A stretch of 64,000 nucleotides of DNA, from the NCBI RefSeq assembly GCF_000403785.1, contig NZ_APHJ01000019.1, forward strand, positions 124,001 through 188,000, given 5' to 3'. Shown here in pieces: positions 1 through 8,307 of this stretch (position 1 is the first letter of the stretch; each line of letters opens with the position of its first letter). Under the pieces are notes generated by a model. The model saw nothing but the letters and a program-made list of their open reading frames with translations, searched no databases and was not told the origin of the DNA. The stretch comes from Gillisia sp. CAL575. GTDB taxonomy: Bacteria; Bacteroidota; Bacteroidia; Flavobacteriales; Flavobacteriaceae. A program made the translations under genes and the position numbers.

Positions 1-1
1 T

Positions 2-325
2 TTAGAGCAATTGGACGCTTCTAAAAATTCAGAATTAAAAAAACTTCAAGAAAATATCATATTTTTTAGATCTGAAATAGAAAGACTTAATCTTCAGCAG
101 TACTTTATAAATAGCAATTCTGCGATACACTGTTGTATAGTTTCTGGGAATAATGAGGTTAAAAATATCGCGCATCAAATTCAAAATAAAGGTTTCAGTG
201 TTAAACCTATTTTAAGTCCCACAATTACAAAGGGTAAAGAAAGGCTTCGGTTTTGTTTGCATAGTTGTAATTCAAAAGAGGAGATAAAGGATGTTCTTGA
301 ACTATTGGCTACTTTTATAAAATGA
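2..325 (+). CDS. bioF: 8-amino-7-oxononanoate synthase, C-terminal part (5' end outside window)
   Basis: PLP-dependent alpha-oxoamine synthase that condenses pimeloyl-ACP/CoA with alanine in the second stage of biotin synthesis. Only the last ~107 codons are present and the frame is open from base 2, so the TTG at 11 is internal and not a start. The small C-terminal domain is recognisable from the pattern GNNEVKNIA, SVKPILSPTITKGKERLR and a final stretch with an EE(I)xDVLELL helix, as in BioF C-termini. The PLP lysine lies upstream of the window. The stop overlaps the next gene by 4 bp (ATGA), and bioD and bioA follow, so operon context supports the call. Confidence 0.85.
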   Translation, partial: LEQLDASKNSELKKLQENIIFFRSEIERLNLQQYFINSNSAIHCCIVSGNNEVKNIAHQIQNKGFSVKPILSPTITKGKERLRFCLHSCNSKEEIKDVLELLATFIK

Positions 326-738
326 AAGAAACCTTTTCTAAAATAGCGGTATTTCAATACTCTTCAGAAGCTCAAATAATCAAATCTAGATTAGAGGCTG
401 AAGGTATAGAGGTTTTTTTATACGACCAGTTTACGGTAGATACAGATCCTTTGGTGAGTAATGCAATTGGAGGAGTAAAACTAAAGGTTTGGCAAGAAGA
501 TGAAGATAAGGCCATGATAATCTTAAGATCTATCAGCGACTATTCTTTAGATAATAATGGGCATGAAATAGAATGTCCAGTTTGTGGTAGTCCAAAAGTG
601 GAACTTTTCACCAATGTTAGAGGATTAAAATCTATGTTCTTTTTTCTTTTCTCATTTTTAACGACTGCTTTACCAATCTACACACGCTACGAATACAGGT
701 GTGAAACCTGTAAACAAAAATTTAATTTAGATGAATAA
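322..738 (+). CDS. DUF2007-type signal-transducing protein with C-terminal zinc ribbon
   Basis: 138 residues. The N-terminal ~70 residues look like the DUF2007 fold, with an ...YSSEAQIIKSRLEAEGIEVFL motif followed by GGVKLKVWQEDEDKA. The C-terminal part carries two CxxC knuckles (CPVCGSPK near residue 85 and CETCKQKF near residue 129), which would bind one zinc. A hydrophobic phenylalanine-rich stretch lies between the knuckles and could be a short membrane or buried segment. It overlaps bioF by 4 bp and bioD by 8 bp, so it is translationally embedded in the biotin operon. No biotin function is known to me for this family; a sensor or regulatory role is only inference. Confidence 0.7.
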   Translation: MKETFSKIAVFQYSSEAQIIKSRLEAEGIEVFLYDQFTVDTDPLVSNAIGGVKLKVWQEDEDKAMIILRSISDYSLDNNGHEIECPVCGSPKVELFTNVRGLKSMFFFLFSFLTTALPIYTRYEYRCETCKQKFNLDE

Positions 739-1354
739 TACTTATTTTATAACTGGCATTGGGACAGATGTTGGTAAAACTATTACCGCTGCCATTATAA
801 CGGAATCTTTAAAGGCAGATTACTGGAAGCCAATTCAGGCTGGAGACTTGGAAAATAGTGATTCAAAAAAGGTTGAAAAGCTCATTTCTAATGATGAAAC
901 ATTTTTCTATCCTGAAGGAGTAAAATTAAATTCTCCTATGAGTCCTCATGCAGCAGCAGAAATAGATGGAATTAATTTAATAGGGAAGAAGTTAAAGCGT
1001 CCAAAAACATCTAAACATCTTGTTATTGAAGGTGCTGGAGGATTATTAGTTCCAATAAATTTAAAAGAAACCATTGCAGATATTATGCTGCCTACAGATA
1101 AGATTATTCTTGTATCCAGACATTACTTAGGAAGTATCAATCATACTTTGCTTACTATTGAAGTTTTAAAAAGTAAAGGATTGAGCATTGCAGGAATCAT
1201 TTTTAATGGAGATGAAAATGAGAGTACAGAAAAAGTAATTCTGGAAATGACAGGTATTAAATTTATTGGAAGAATTGATATCGAGCCTTATTTCGACCGA
1301 AATGTGATTAAGGAATATGCTAGTATTTTTCACGAAAATCTAAAGTCTCTTTAA
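731..1354 (+). CDS. bioD: dethiobiotin synthetase
   Basis: ATP-dependent carboxylase that closes the ureido ring of dethiobiotin from 7,8-diaminopelargonate and CO2. The N-terminus has the P-loop GIGTDVGKT at residues 9-17. Further family motifs are KPIQAG (around residue 33), SPHAAAE, EGAGGLLVP (around 100) and GIIFNGDEN. At 207 residues it is a normal length. The start is fixed by overlap with the preceding gene's stop; bioA follows after 27 bp. Confidence 0.95.
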   Translation: MNNTYFITGIGTDVGKTITAAIITESLKADYWKPIQAGDLENSDSKKVEKLISNDETFFYPEGVKLNSPMSPHAAAEIDGINLIGKKLKRPKTSKHLVIEGAGGLLVPINLKETIADIMLPTDKIILVSRHYLGSINHTLLTIEVLKSKGLSIAGIIFNGDENESTEKVILEMTGIKFIGRIDIEPYFDRNVIKEYASIFHENLKSL

Positions 1355-1381
1355 AAATATAATATCCCTAAGTATTAAGAA

Positions 1382-2647
1382 ATGACATTATCTGAAAGAG
1401 ACAAAAAGCACCTTTGGCACCCTTTAACTCAGCATAAAACTTCTCCAGATACTCTGGCGATCGTGAAGGCTAAAGGAGTGAAATTATGGGATGAGAACGG
1501 GAAAGTATACATAGACGGGATTTCCAGTTGGTATACTGCTATGTACGGGCATTGTAATCCTTTTATTACCAATAAAGTTGCCGCGCAAATGCAGAAATTA
1601 GATCAGGTTGTATTTAGCGGATTTACCCATGAACCAGCGATCCAGCTTTCTGAAGAGTTAATTAAGATCTTACCTCCAAATCAAGAAAAGTTATTTTTTA
1701 GCGACAATGGCTCTACTTCTACAGAAATTGGGATCAAGATGGCCTTGCAATATCACTTTAACCTTGGTAACGATAGAAAAGTGATGCTGGCTTTTGAAGA
1801 AGGATTCCATGGAGATACGTTTGGGGCAATGTCAGTTTCTGGACTTTCAGTTTATAACGGGGCTTTTGAAGATCATTTTTTGGAAGTTGTTCGTATTCCT
1901 ACTCCTAATGGTGAGAATAATAAAGAAGTTCTTCAGTTGTTAGACAATTTAATGAAAGTGAATGGCATTGCAGGATTTATATATGAACCACTTGTTCAAG
2001 GTGCCGCTGGAATGAAAATGCATGATGTAGAAGGATTAAATGATATCTTAAAAATTTGCCGAGAACATGAAATAATTACTGTTGCAGATGAAGTGATGAC
2101 AGGTTTTGGTAAAACCGGAAAGAATTTCGCTTCAGAATATATGGACGAGCAGCCAGATATAATTTGCATGTCTAAAGCACTTACTGCAGGTTTGCTTCCC
2201 ATGGCGATCACTTCTTGTTCTATGAATATCTATAAGGCTTTTTACGATAATGATATTGCAAAAGGTTTGTTTCATGGCCACACCTATACAGCAAATCCAC
2301 TGTCTTGTACTGCTGCCTTGGCGGGTATAGAATTATTGAATTCAGAAGAAATTCAACAAAACATACAGAAAGTAATTCAAGCGCATTCTTGCTTTTTAGA
2401 AAAAATCAAAGATCATCCAAAAGTTACAAATCCGCGTCAGTTGGGTGTTATTCTTGCTTTTGAATTAATTGTGGAAATGGAGCGCTACGGTAATTTAAGA
2501 AATAAACTCTTTCAGCATTTTATGGGCAATGGAGTTTTTCTAAGGCCACTTGGCAATACCATATATATCTTGGCGCCTTATGTGATCTCGCAAGAAGAAT
2601 TGCAAAAAGTGTATGATTCTATAATTTCTGCATTAGAGATATTTTAA
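1382..2647 (+). CDS. bioA: adenosylmethionine-8-amino-7-oxononanoate aminotransferase
   Basis: Class III PLP aminotransferase that converts KAPA to DAPA with S-adenosylmethionine as amino donor. The BioA signature HLWHPLTQH is at the N-terminus, the GISSWYTAMYGH substrate-site region is near residue 47, ITVADEVMTGFGKTG supplies the PLP-binding aspartate, and MSKALTAGLLPMA contains the Schiff-base lysine (about K265). Its 421 residues match the family. It is 27 bp downstream of bioD on the same strand, in the biotin operon. Confidence 0.95.
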   Translation: MTLSERDKKHLWHPLTQHKTSPDTLAIVKAKGVKLWDENGKVYIDGISSWYTAMYGHCNPFITNKVAAQMQKLDQVVFSGFTHEPAIQLSEELIKILPPNQEKLFFSDNGSTSTEIGIKMALQYHFNLGNDRKVMLAFEEGFHGDTFGAMSVSGLSVYNGAFEDHFLEVVRIPTPNGENNKEVLQLLDNLMKVNGIAGFIYEPLVQGAAGMKMHDVEGLNDILKICREHEIITVADEVMTGFGKTGKNFASEYMDEQPDIICMSKALTAGLLPMAITSCSMNIYKAFYDNDIAKGLFHGHTYTANPLSCTAALAGIELLNSEEIQQNIQKVIQAHSCFLEKIKDHPKVTNPRQLGVILAFELIVEMERYGNLRNKLFQHFMGNGVFLRPLGNTIYILAPYVISQEELQKVYDSIISALEIF

Positions 2648-2707
2648 CTAATTTTTGAAATATATAAGCGATAATTATAGCTAATTTCGGTTAGTTATAA
2701 TCGCTAT

Positions 2708-3301
2708 ATGATACATCCAGATACAGAAGTTAGATTTATTAGTGAAGAGATTGGTTACGGAATCGTAGCCACAAAGCTTATTCCTGAAGGCACGATCACG
2801 TGGGTTCAAGATGAGTTGGATCAAGTTTATACTCCGCTGCAGGTGGCAAAAATGCTGGCTTTTACTCAGGAGATGATAGATAAATTCAGCTTCAGGAATA
2901 ATAAAGGAAACTATGTGTTGTGCTGGGATACTGCAAAATATGTAAATCACAGTTTTAATTCAAACTGTATTTCCACAGCATACGATTTTGAAATTGCTAT
3001 TCGAGACATTCAACCTGGAGAAGAGTTAACAGATGATTATGGATATTTAAATGTGTCTGCTGCATTTAAAGCGAAGGATGAAGGAACTTACAGAACTACG
3101 GTATATCCAGATGACCTCTTGAATTTTCATAAAGATTGGGATGCTAAATTGGAACCTTCTTTTAAACGGATTACTCAAATTCCACAACCTTTAGAATCTT
3201 TATTGCCTCAAAGAGTTCAAATAATTATAAGGCAAATATTTAGAGGTGAAAAAAAGTTAGATTCTATATTGAAACTTTATTATTCTGAAAAAGTGAAGTA
3301 A
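2708..3301 (+). CDS. SET domain-containing protein (putative protein lysine methyltransferase)
   Basis: 197 residues. The SET core is visible as an N-terminal GYGIVATKLIPEGT strand, the KYVNHSFNSNC motif (NHS at about residues 80-82) and the C-terminal ELTDDYGYLN motif near residue 108. These SAM- and substrate-binding motifs are intact, so it is probably an active methyltransferase, but the substrate is unknown. The C-terminal ~80 residues lie beyond the SET core. It sits 60 bp after bioA and 88 bp before a ketoacyl synthase, in the same direction as the biotin genes, so it may be co-transcribed with them. Confidence 0.75.
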   Translation: MIHPDTEVRFISEEIGYGIVATKLIPEGTITWVQDELDQVYTPLQVAKMLAFTQEMIDKFSFRNNKGNYVLCWDTAKYVNHSFNSNCISTAYDFEIAIRDIQPGEELTDDYGYLNVSAAFKAKDEGTYRTTVYPDDLLNFHKDWDAKLEPSFKRITQIPQPLESLLPQRVQIIIRQIFRGEKKLDSILKLYYSEKVK

Positions 3302-3389
3302 AATTATGCGTAAGATTTTTCACCAATTTTAAGATAATAAACTAACAGAAATCTTTTCTAGGCCTTATTTTTGCTGAAAATTATATCAA

Positions 3390-4547
3390 TTGAAACATCC
3401 TGTTTATATAAATTCTATCTCTTCTATATCTCCTCTAGGAACTTCACGAGAAGAAATTTGGAATAATTATAAAACTAATCAGCATTTTATTGAAAAACAC
3501 GATTTTACTGGTAGGGAAGCTTTCGCAGCTAGGCTTTCATCAAAACAAACGGCAGAAATAGAGGATTTAAGAAATTCTGAATCCAGATTTAAAGGCCTAG
3601 ATAAATCTGTGTTATATTCCATTTTTTCGGCTAGAATGGCACTTAAAGAAGCAGGCTGGGACAAAGGTGATTCTATTGGGATAAATATTGGAAGCTCCCG
3701 AGGTGCAACTCAGCTTTTCGAGAAACATCACGCAGAATTTATAAAGAAAGGGAAAGTAGAAGTCTTGGCATCTCCAAGTACCACTTTAGGAAATGTTTCC
3801 TCTTGGGTGGCGCAAGATTTAAGGGTGTCTGGCCCAGATATTTCACATAGTGTAACTTGTTCTACAGGCTTACATGCTGTTTTAAACGGCGTGGTTTGGC
3901 TTCAATCTGGTTTTGCAAATAAGTTTATGGTTGGCGGGAGTGAAGCTGCCTTAACCCCTTTTACGATCGCACAGATGAAAGCGATGAAGATCTATGCTAC
4001 AAAAGATCTAAAATATCCTTGCCAGGCTTTAAATATGGAAAAAGATCACAATTCTATGGTACTGGGCGAGGCGGCAGGAGTGGCTTGTATTTCCAATAAT
4101 GCTGAGAAAAGTATTGCCAAGATTACGGGGATTGGATATGCTACAGAAGAATTGAAACATTCGGTATCTATTTCAGCAAATGGAAAATGTTTTCAAAAGT
4201 CTATGAAAATGGCAATTGGAGATTTAGCAATGAGCGAGATTGATGCTGTGGTAATGCATGCGCCAGGAACTATTAAAGGCGATGAAGCAGAAATAAATGC
4301 AATAAAAGCAATTTTCGGAAATGAGCTTCCGGCCTTAACTTCTAATAAATGGAAGATAGGCCATACTTTTGGAGCCTCAGGGATATTGAGTATGGAGTTG
4401 GCTATTTTAATGCTTCAGCAGAATGAGTTTATACCGGTTCCATTTTCAGCAATAAGTAAAGCACCAAAAAAGTTAGAAAATATACTGGTAAATGCTGTCG
4501 GTTTTGGTGGGAATGCTGTTTCTATATTATTATCGAAAATTAAATAG
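3390..4547 (+). CDS. beta-ketoacyl synthase (FabF/KAS-like), biotin-cluster associated
   Basis: Thiolase-fold condensing enzyme of 385 residues. A complete Cys-His-His set is visible: C157 in SVTCSTGLH, H290 in VVMHAPGTIKGDEAE, and H325 in KWKIGHTFGASG. Length and motifs are those of KAS enzymes, although the active-site context (CSTG) differs from the usual ACSS of FabF. The start is a TTG at 3390 (no ATG nearby; the N-terminus KHPVYINSISSISPLG fits a KAS first strand). Its position between bioA and bioB suggests a role in supplying or extending the pimeloyl chain, but this is inference; a secondary fatty-acid function is possible. Confidence 0.8.
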   Translation: MKHPVYINSISSISPLGTSREEIWNNYKTNQHFIEKHDFTGREAFAARLSSKQTAEIEDLRNSESRFKGLDKSVLYSIFSARMALKEAGWDKGDSIGINIGSSRGATQLFEKHHAEFIKKGKVEVLASPSTTLGNVSSWVAQDLRVSGPDISHSVTCSTGLHAVLNGVVWLQSGFANKFMVGGSEAALTPFTIAQMKAMKIYATKDLKYPCQALNMEKDHNSMVLGEAAGVACISNNAEKSIAKITGIGYATEELKHSVSISANGKCFQKSMKMAIGDLAMSEIDAVVMHAPGTIKGDEAEINAIKAIFGNELPALTSNKWKIGHTFGASGILSMELAILMLQQNEFIPVPFSAISKAPKKLENILVNAVGFGGNAVSILLSKIK

Positions 4548-4580
4548 CGATCAATAGAAAAAATTTAATTTTTAGAAGGG

Positions 4581-4646
4581 TGTCAGGTTGAGCGGAATCG
4601 AAACCTCCTTTTTAAACTAAGAGTTCTCGACTACGCTCGAACAGAC
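4581..4646. repeat. degenerate palindromic intergenic repeat (GAGCG...GTCGA family)
   Basis: The 281-bp gap between the ketoacyl synthase and bioB holds an imperfect inverted repeat: TTGAGCGGAATCGA on one side and TCGACTACGCTCGA on the other, flanked by GTCAG and CAGAC. Related palindromes occur at 40195-40245, 54376-54450, 56465-56510 and 58751-58794. The remainder of the gap is AT-rich and shows no gene. Confidence 0.6.
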
Positions 4647-4803
4647 AAGACCAGATGTTTTAACAACCGAAAATTAAATAGAATAAACAATAAACGTAAT
4701 GAGTATTTATCTACTCACCTTTAAAAATTAATATATTCTGGCTTCTGGCTGGTTTCAACATAAAACTTTTATAAGTAAATATCCAAGAAAGCTTAGTTTT
4801 AGC

Positions 4804-4811
4804 TATTTTTG
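4804..4811 (+). promoter_or_regulatory. possible -7 promoter element upstream of bioB
   Basis: TATTTTTG matches the Bacteroidota -7 consensus TAnnTTTG 17 bp before the bioB start. No clear TTG -33 element lies at the expected distance, so this is weak. If real, bioB and the cupin genes could be transcribed separately from the upstream bio genes. Confidence 0.3.
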
Positions 4812-4828
4812 AATTCAAATACAATTTC

Positions 4829-5920
4829 ATGACAATCAAACACGACTGGACCAAGGAAGAAATTCTTGAAATATATAACAAACCCTTTATGGATCTTCTT
4901 TACGAAGCAGCTTCTATACATAGAGAAAATCATGATCCAAATGTAGTTCAGGTTTCTACATTACTTTCCATTAAGACAGGAGGATGTCCAGAAGATTGTG
5001 GCTATTGCCCACAAGCTGCAAGATATCATACAGATATTGAAGGAAACGATCTTATGAGTGTGAATCAAGTGAAAGCACAAGCATTAAGAGCAAAAGCATC
5101 AGGAAGTTCTAGAGTTTGTATGGGTGCAGCATGGAGAAATGTAAAGGACGGAGAAGAATTTGATTCGGTTTTAGAAATGGTGAGAACCATTAATAAACTG
5201 GATATGGAAGTGTGTTGTACTTTAGGTATGATCACCGAAAATCAGGCACAGCGTTTAGCTGAAGCTGGTTTATATGCATATAATCATAATTTAGATTCTT
5301 CAGAAGAATATTATAAAGAAGTGATTTCTACTAGAGGTTATCAAGATAGACTGGATACTATTGGAAACGTTAGAAAAACCAATGTTACGGTTTGTAGTGG
5401 TGGAATTATTGGAATGGGTGAGTCTAATGACGATCGTGCCGGGATGTTAGTTGCTTTGTCAACCTTAAGCCCGCAGCCCGAATCTGTGCCAATAAATGCA
5501 CTTGTGCCGGTTGAAGGAACTCCATTGGAAGAACAAGCGCCGGTTTCTATTTGGGATATGGTAAGAATGGTTGCTACAACTAGAATTGTAATGCCAGAAA
5601 CTCAAGTAAGACTTTCTGCTGGAAGGACTCAAATGAGTAGAGAAGGACAAGCAATGTGCTTCTTTGCGGGTGCTAATTCCATTTTTGCAGGAGATAAATT
5701 ATTAACTACTCCAAACCCAGATGTTGGTGAGGATATGGAGATGTTTAAAGCTTTAGGTCTTCTACCGCAAAAGCCATTCGTTAAAAAATCACAACCAGAA
5801 AGTGTGGCAGCTACCGAGTCTAAATACCAAAATCTAGGAGAAAAGCCTAAATGGTCTAGACCGGGTCATAAAATTGAAAGAAACCTCGAAGCTCAGGGTA
5901 AATCTAAAACCAGTTTATAA
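4829..5920 (+). CDS. bioB: biotin synthase
   Basis: Radical-SAM enzyme that inserts sulfur into dethiobiotin. The CxxxCxxC cluster motif is C53-PED-C57-GY-C60 within the typical KTGGCPEDCGYCPQ context. Also visible are ASGSSRVCMGAAWR, the YNHNLDSS motif, and VRLSAGRTQMSREGQAMCFFAGANSIF, which contributes the auxiliary [2Fe-2S] arginine and surroundings. It is 363 residues, slightly long because of a lysine/proline-rich C-terminal tail. A repeat-containing gap separates it from the upstream cluster. Confidence 0.97.
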   Translation: MTIKHDWTKEEILEIYNKPFMDLLYEAASIHRENHDPNVVQVSTLLSIKTGGCPEDCGYCPQAARYHTDIEGNDLMSVNQVKAQALRAKASGSSRVCMGAAWRNVKDGEEFDSVLEMVRTINKLDMEVCCTLGMITENQAQRLAEAGLYAYNHNLDSSEEYYKEVISTRGYQDRLDTIGNVRKTNVTVCSGGIIGMGESNDDRAGMLVALSTLSPQPESVPINALVPVEGTPLEEQAPVSIWDMVRMVATTRIVMPETQVRLSAGRTQMSREGQAMCFFAGANSIFAGDKLLTTPNPDVGEDMEMFKALGLLPQKPFVKKSQPESVAATESKYQNLGEKPKWSRPGHKIERNLEAQGKSKTSL

Positions 5921-5942
5921 TATCGTTTAATTTCTTTAGAAT

Positions 5943-6809
5943 GTGCATCTCAACTTAAAACCCATACCACGCATTAAAGTAATAGATAAAGAAACTTTTT
6001 TAAAGGAGTATTTTATTCCGCAGCAACCTGTGGTAATGGAGAATTTAAGTGAAGATTGGCCTGCTTCAAAGAAATGGGATTTTGAATATTTCCGAAGAAA
6101 AGCTGGAGAGATTGTTGTATCACTTTATGACGGAACTCCGGCTAAAGGAAACGAAAAAAGTCATAAGCCTGCTAAGAAAATCAAGATGTCCGAATATATT
6201 GACATTTTAGAGGCTGGCCCAACAGATCTTAGGATGTTCTTTTTTAATTTGCTTCAGAATTGTCCAGAGCTATTAAAAGATTTTAAGTATCCAGAAATCG
6301 GAGTGAAGTTCTTTAAAAAACTACCTGTTTTATTTGTTGGAGGGGAGGGTGCAAAGGTTTTAATGCATTATGATATGGATCTTGCTAACAATTTTCATTT
6401 CAATTTTGCCGGAACTAAGAAGTTTATACTTTATCCGCCTTCAGAAACAAAATATCTTTACAAAGTTCCTTATTCTATTGTGAGCATGGAATCTATAGAT
6501 ATGGATAATCCAGATTTTGAAAAGTATCCTGCTTTGGCAAAAGCGAAAGGATTTGAAGTAGTTTTAAAACATGGAGACACCTTATTTATTCCAAGTAAGT
6601 GGTGGCATTTTGTAAAATATGAAACCCCTTGCTTATCTTTAACGCTTAGATCTTTACCATCGAGTCCTAAAAAAATATTAGAAGTTCTTTCTAATGTGAT
6701 TTTAATTAGAAATTACGACAACTTAATGCGTAAGCTTAAAGGACAAAGTTGGATTGATTATAAAAATAGAAAAGCAATTGTGAATACCCAAAATAATGCA
6801 GGAATTTGA
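5943..6809 (+). CDS. JmjC/cupin_8-type Fe(II)/2-oxoglutarate oxygenase-like protein (paralogue 1)
   Basis: 288 residues starting at GTG 5943; the overlapping ATG at 5941 leads straight to a stop. The cupin_8 iron triad is intact: H142 and D144 in LMHYDMD, and H222 in KWWHF. The N-terminal IPRIKVIDKETFLKEY and QQPVVMENLSEDWPA segments are typical of cupin_8 (JmjC-related) hydroxylases. It begins 22 bp after bioB and is followed by a close paralogue. The substrate is unknown; family members often hydroxylate protein side chains, which is only a possibility here. Confidence 0.75.
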   Translation: MHLNLKPIPRIKVIDKETFLKEYFIPQQPVVMENLSEDWPASKKWDFEYFRRKAGEIVVSLYDGTPAKGNEKSHKPAKKIKMSEYIDILEAGPTDLRMFFFNLLQNCPELLKDFKYPEIGVKFFKKLPVLFVGGEGAKVLMHYDMDLANNFHFNFAGTKKFILYPPSETKYLYKVPYSIVSMESIDMDNPDFEKYPALAKAKGFEVVLKHGDTLFIPSKWWHFVKYETPCLSLTLRSLPSSPKKILEVLSNVILIRNYDNLMRKLKGQSWIDYKNRKAIVNTQNNAGI

Positions 6810-6819
6810 CGATGAAAGG

Positions 6820-7698
6820 ATGAAAGAAAGATTGCAATTAGCTGAAATCCCTAGGGTAGAGAATATTTCTAAGGCAGATTTTGTAGAGCAGTATGTAAAA
6901 CCGCAAAAACCTGTGGTGATCGAGCATTTAATCGAAGATTGGCCAGCTTATAAAAAATGGTCGTTGGAATATATAGATGAAGTTGCTGGAGATAAAATAG
7001 TGCCGTTATATGATGATAGGCCAATTAGCTCTGAGTATAAATTCAATGAACCACATCTAACGATGAAAATGAGCGAGTATATCGCTTTGTTAAAATCTAA
7101 GCCTACAACGTATAGGATCTTTCTTTATCATTTAATGAAAGAAGTTCCTGTTTTACAGAACGATTTTAAATTTCCAGACATGGGACTTCGATTTTTGAAG
7201 CAACTACCTATGTTGTTTTTTGGAGGTGAAAACTCGAAGGTATTTATGCATTATGACATAGATTTTGCTAACATTCTCCATTTTCATTTCCACGGTAAAA
7301 AGCAATGCATCCTGTACCCTCCTTCACAGAGCAAGTATCTTTATAAAGTACCGCACGCTTTGATCTCTAGAGAGGATATAGATTATACAGATCCCGATTT
7401 TCAAAAGTTTCCTGCTTTAAAGGAAGCCCAGGGATATATTACCAACCTTAAGCATGGTGAAACTTTGTACATGCCAGAAGGCTATTGGCACCAAATGACC
7501 TATTTAACTCCTGGCTTCTCGATGAGTTTGAGAGCGACTTCAAGAAATATAACTAATTTTTCTAAGGCCGTTTATAACCTTGCATTTATGCGCTATTTTG
7601 ACAATTATATGCGCAAATTACGAGGACAAAAGTGGATAGATTATAAAAACGAGCAGGCCATGATTAAAACTCATAAAAAGAATAATATTAAAACTTAA
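6820..7698 (+). CDS. JmjC/cupin_8-type Fe(II)/2-oxoglutarate oxygenase-like protein (paralogue 2)
   Basis: Tandem paralogue of the preceding gene, alike across its whole length. I prefer the ATG at 6820, because its iron ligands H144, D146 and H224 then align almost residue for residue with H142, D144 and H222 of the neighbour; an upstream in-frame ATG at 6796 would overlap that gene by 14 bp. The triad lies in FMHYDID and GYWHQM. The C-terminal DNYMRKLRGQKWIDYKN matches DNLMRKLKGQSWIDYKN of paralogue 1, so both come from one duplication. It ends 11 bp inside the convergent recX. The substrate is unknown. Confidence 0.75.
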   Translation: MKERLQLAEIPRVENISKADFVEQYVKPQKPVVIEHLIEDWPAYKKWSLEYIDEVAGDKIVPLYDDRPISSEYKFNEPHLTMKMSEYIALLKSKPTTYRIFLYHLMKEVPVLQNDFKFPDMGLRFLKQLPMLFFGGENSKVFMHYDIDFANILHFHFHGKKQCILYPPSQSKYLYKVPHALISREDIDYTDPDFQKFPALKEAQGYITNLKHGETLYMPEGYWHQMTYLTPGFSMSLRATSRNITNFSKAVYNLAFMRYFDNYMRKLRGQKWIDYKNEQAMIKTHKKNNIKT

Positions 7699-8170
7699 AC
7701 TCTTCCAGAACCTCTATTATAATAGGAAATTCGTAGCCCTTTTGATGTAAAAAAGAAATCAATTTTTGTTTCTTTTTAAAGGAATTTGATTCTATTATAA
7801 GTGGAAATTTCTTCTCTGCTAGTTCTTTTAATGTCGAATAGTAATCTGAAGGATCTATCTCTGTAAATGCGATTTTTATAAGCGGTGCAGAGATCTCACG
7901 CTGTTTTAATTCTTGTTTTATTTTAATTCTTCCCCATTTTTTAATTCTGAATTTTCCACGCACAAAACTACAGGCAAAGCGTTCTTCGTTTAAAAAATTT
8001 TCCCGCATTAACTGGATCGTGATCTGTTCACAAGCTTCAGGGATCATCCTCATTTCCCTTAATTTTTCTTCAACTTCCTTTTGAGATCGATCACGGTAAG
8101 CACAAAACTGCATTAGCTTTATGGTAGCTTCTTTTATGGTATAGGATTTTTCGGAGGCGTTTGGCTTCAT
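7688..8170 (-). CDS. recX: regulatory protein RecX
   Basis: 160 residues, RecX family: a small helical-repeat protein that modulates RecA filaments. Recognised from CAYRDRSQKEVEEKLREM (first helical repeat), LMRENFLNEERFACSFVRGKFRIKKWG, and KIKQELKQREIS. The three-repeat length is normal. It is convergent with the cupin gene and overlaps it by 11 bp. No recA is nearby, so it is probably expressed on its own. Confidence 0.85.
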   Translation of the reverse strand: MKPNASEKSYTIKEATIKLMQFCAYRDRSQKEVEEKLREMRMIPEACEQITIQLMRENFLNEERFACSFVRGKFRIKKWGRIKIKQELKQREISAPLIKIAFTEIDPSDYYSTLKELAEKKFPLIIESNSFKKKQKLISFLHQKGYEFPIIIEVLEEFKF

Positions 8171-8307
8171 AGGAAGTAAAGGTAGAAATTCCTTTAAAAA
8201 ATATTGGATTTTAATATTAGAAGTTAACTTAATAAGACTGTTGAAGAAGTAAAATCTTAAATATTACTATTTACTACAAAAGGATATTTAATACTTTATA
8301 TTTGAAA

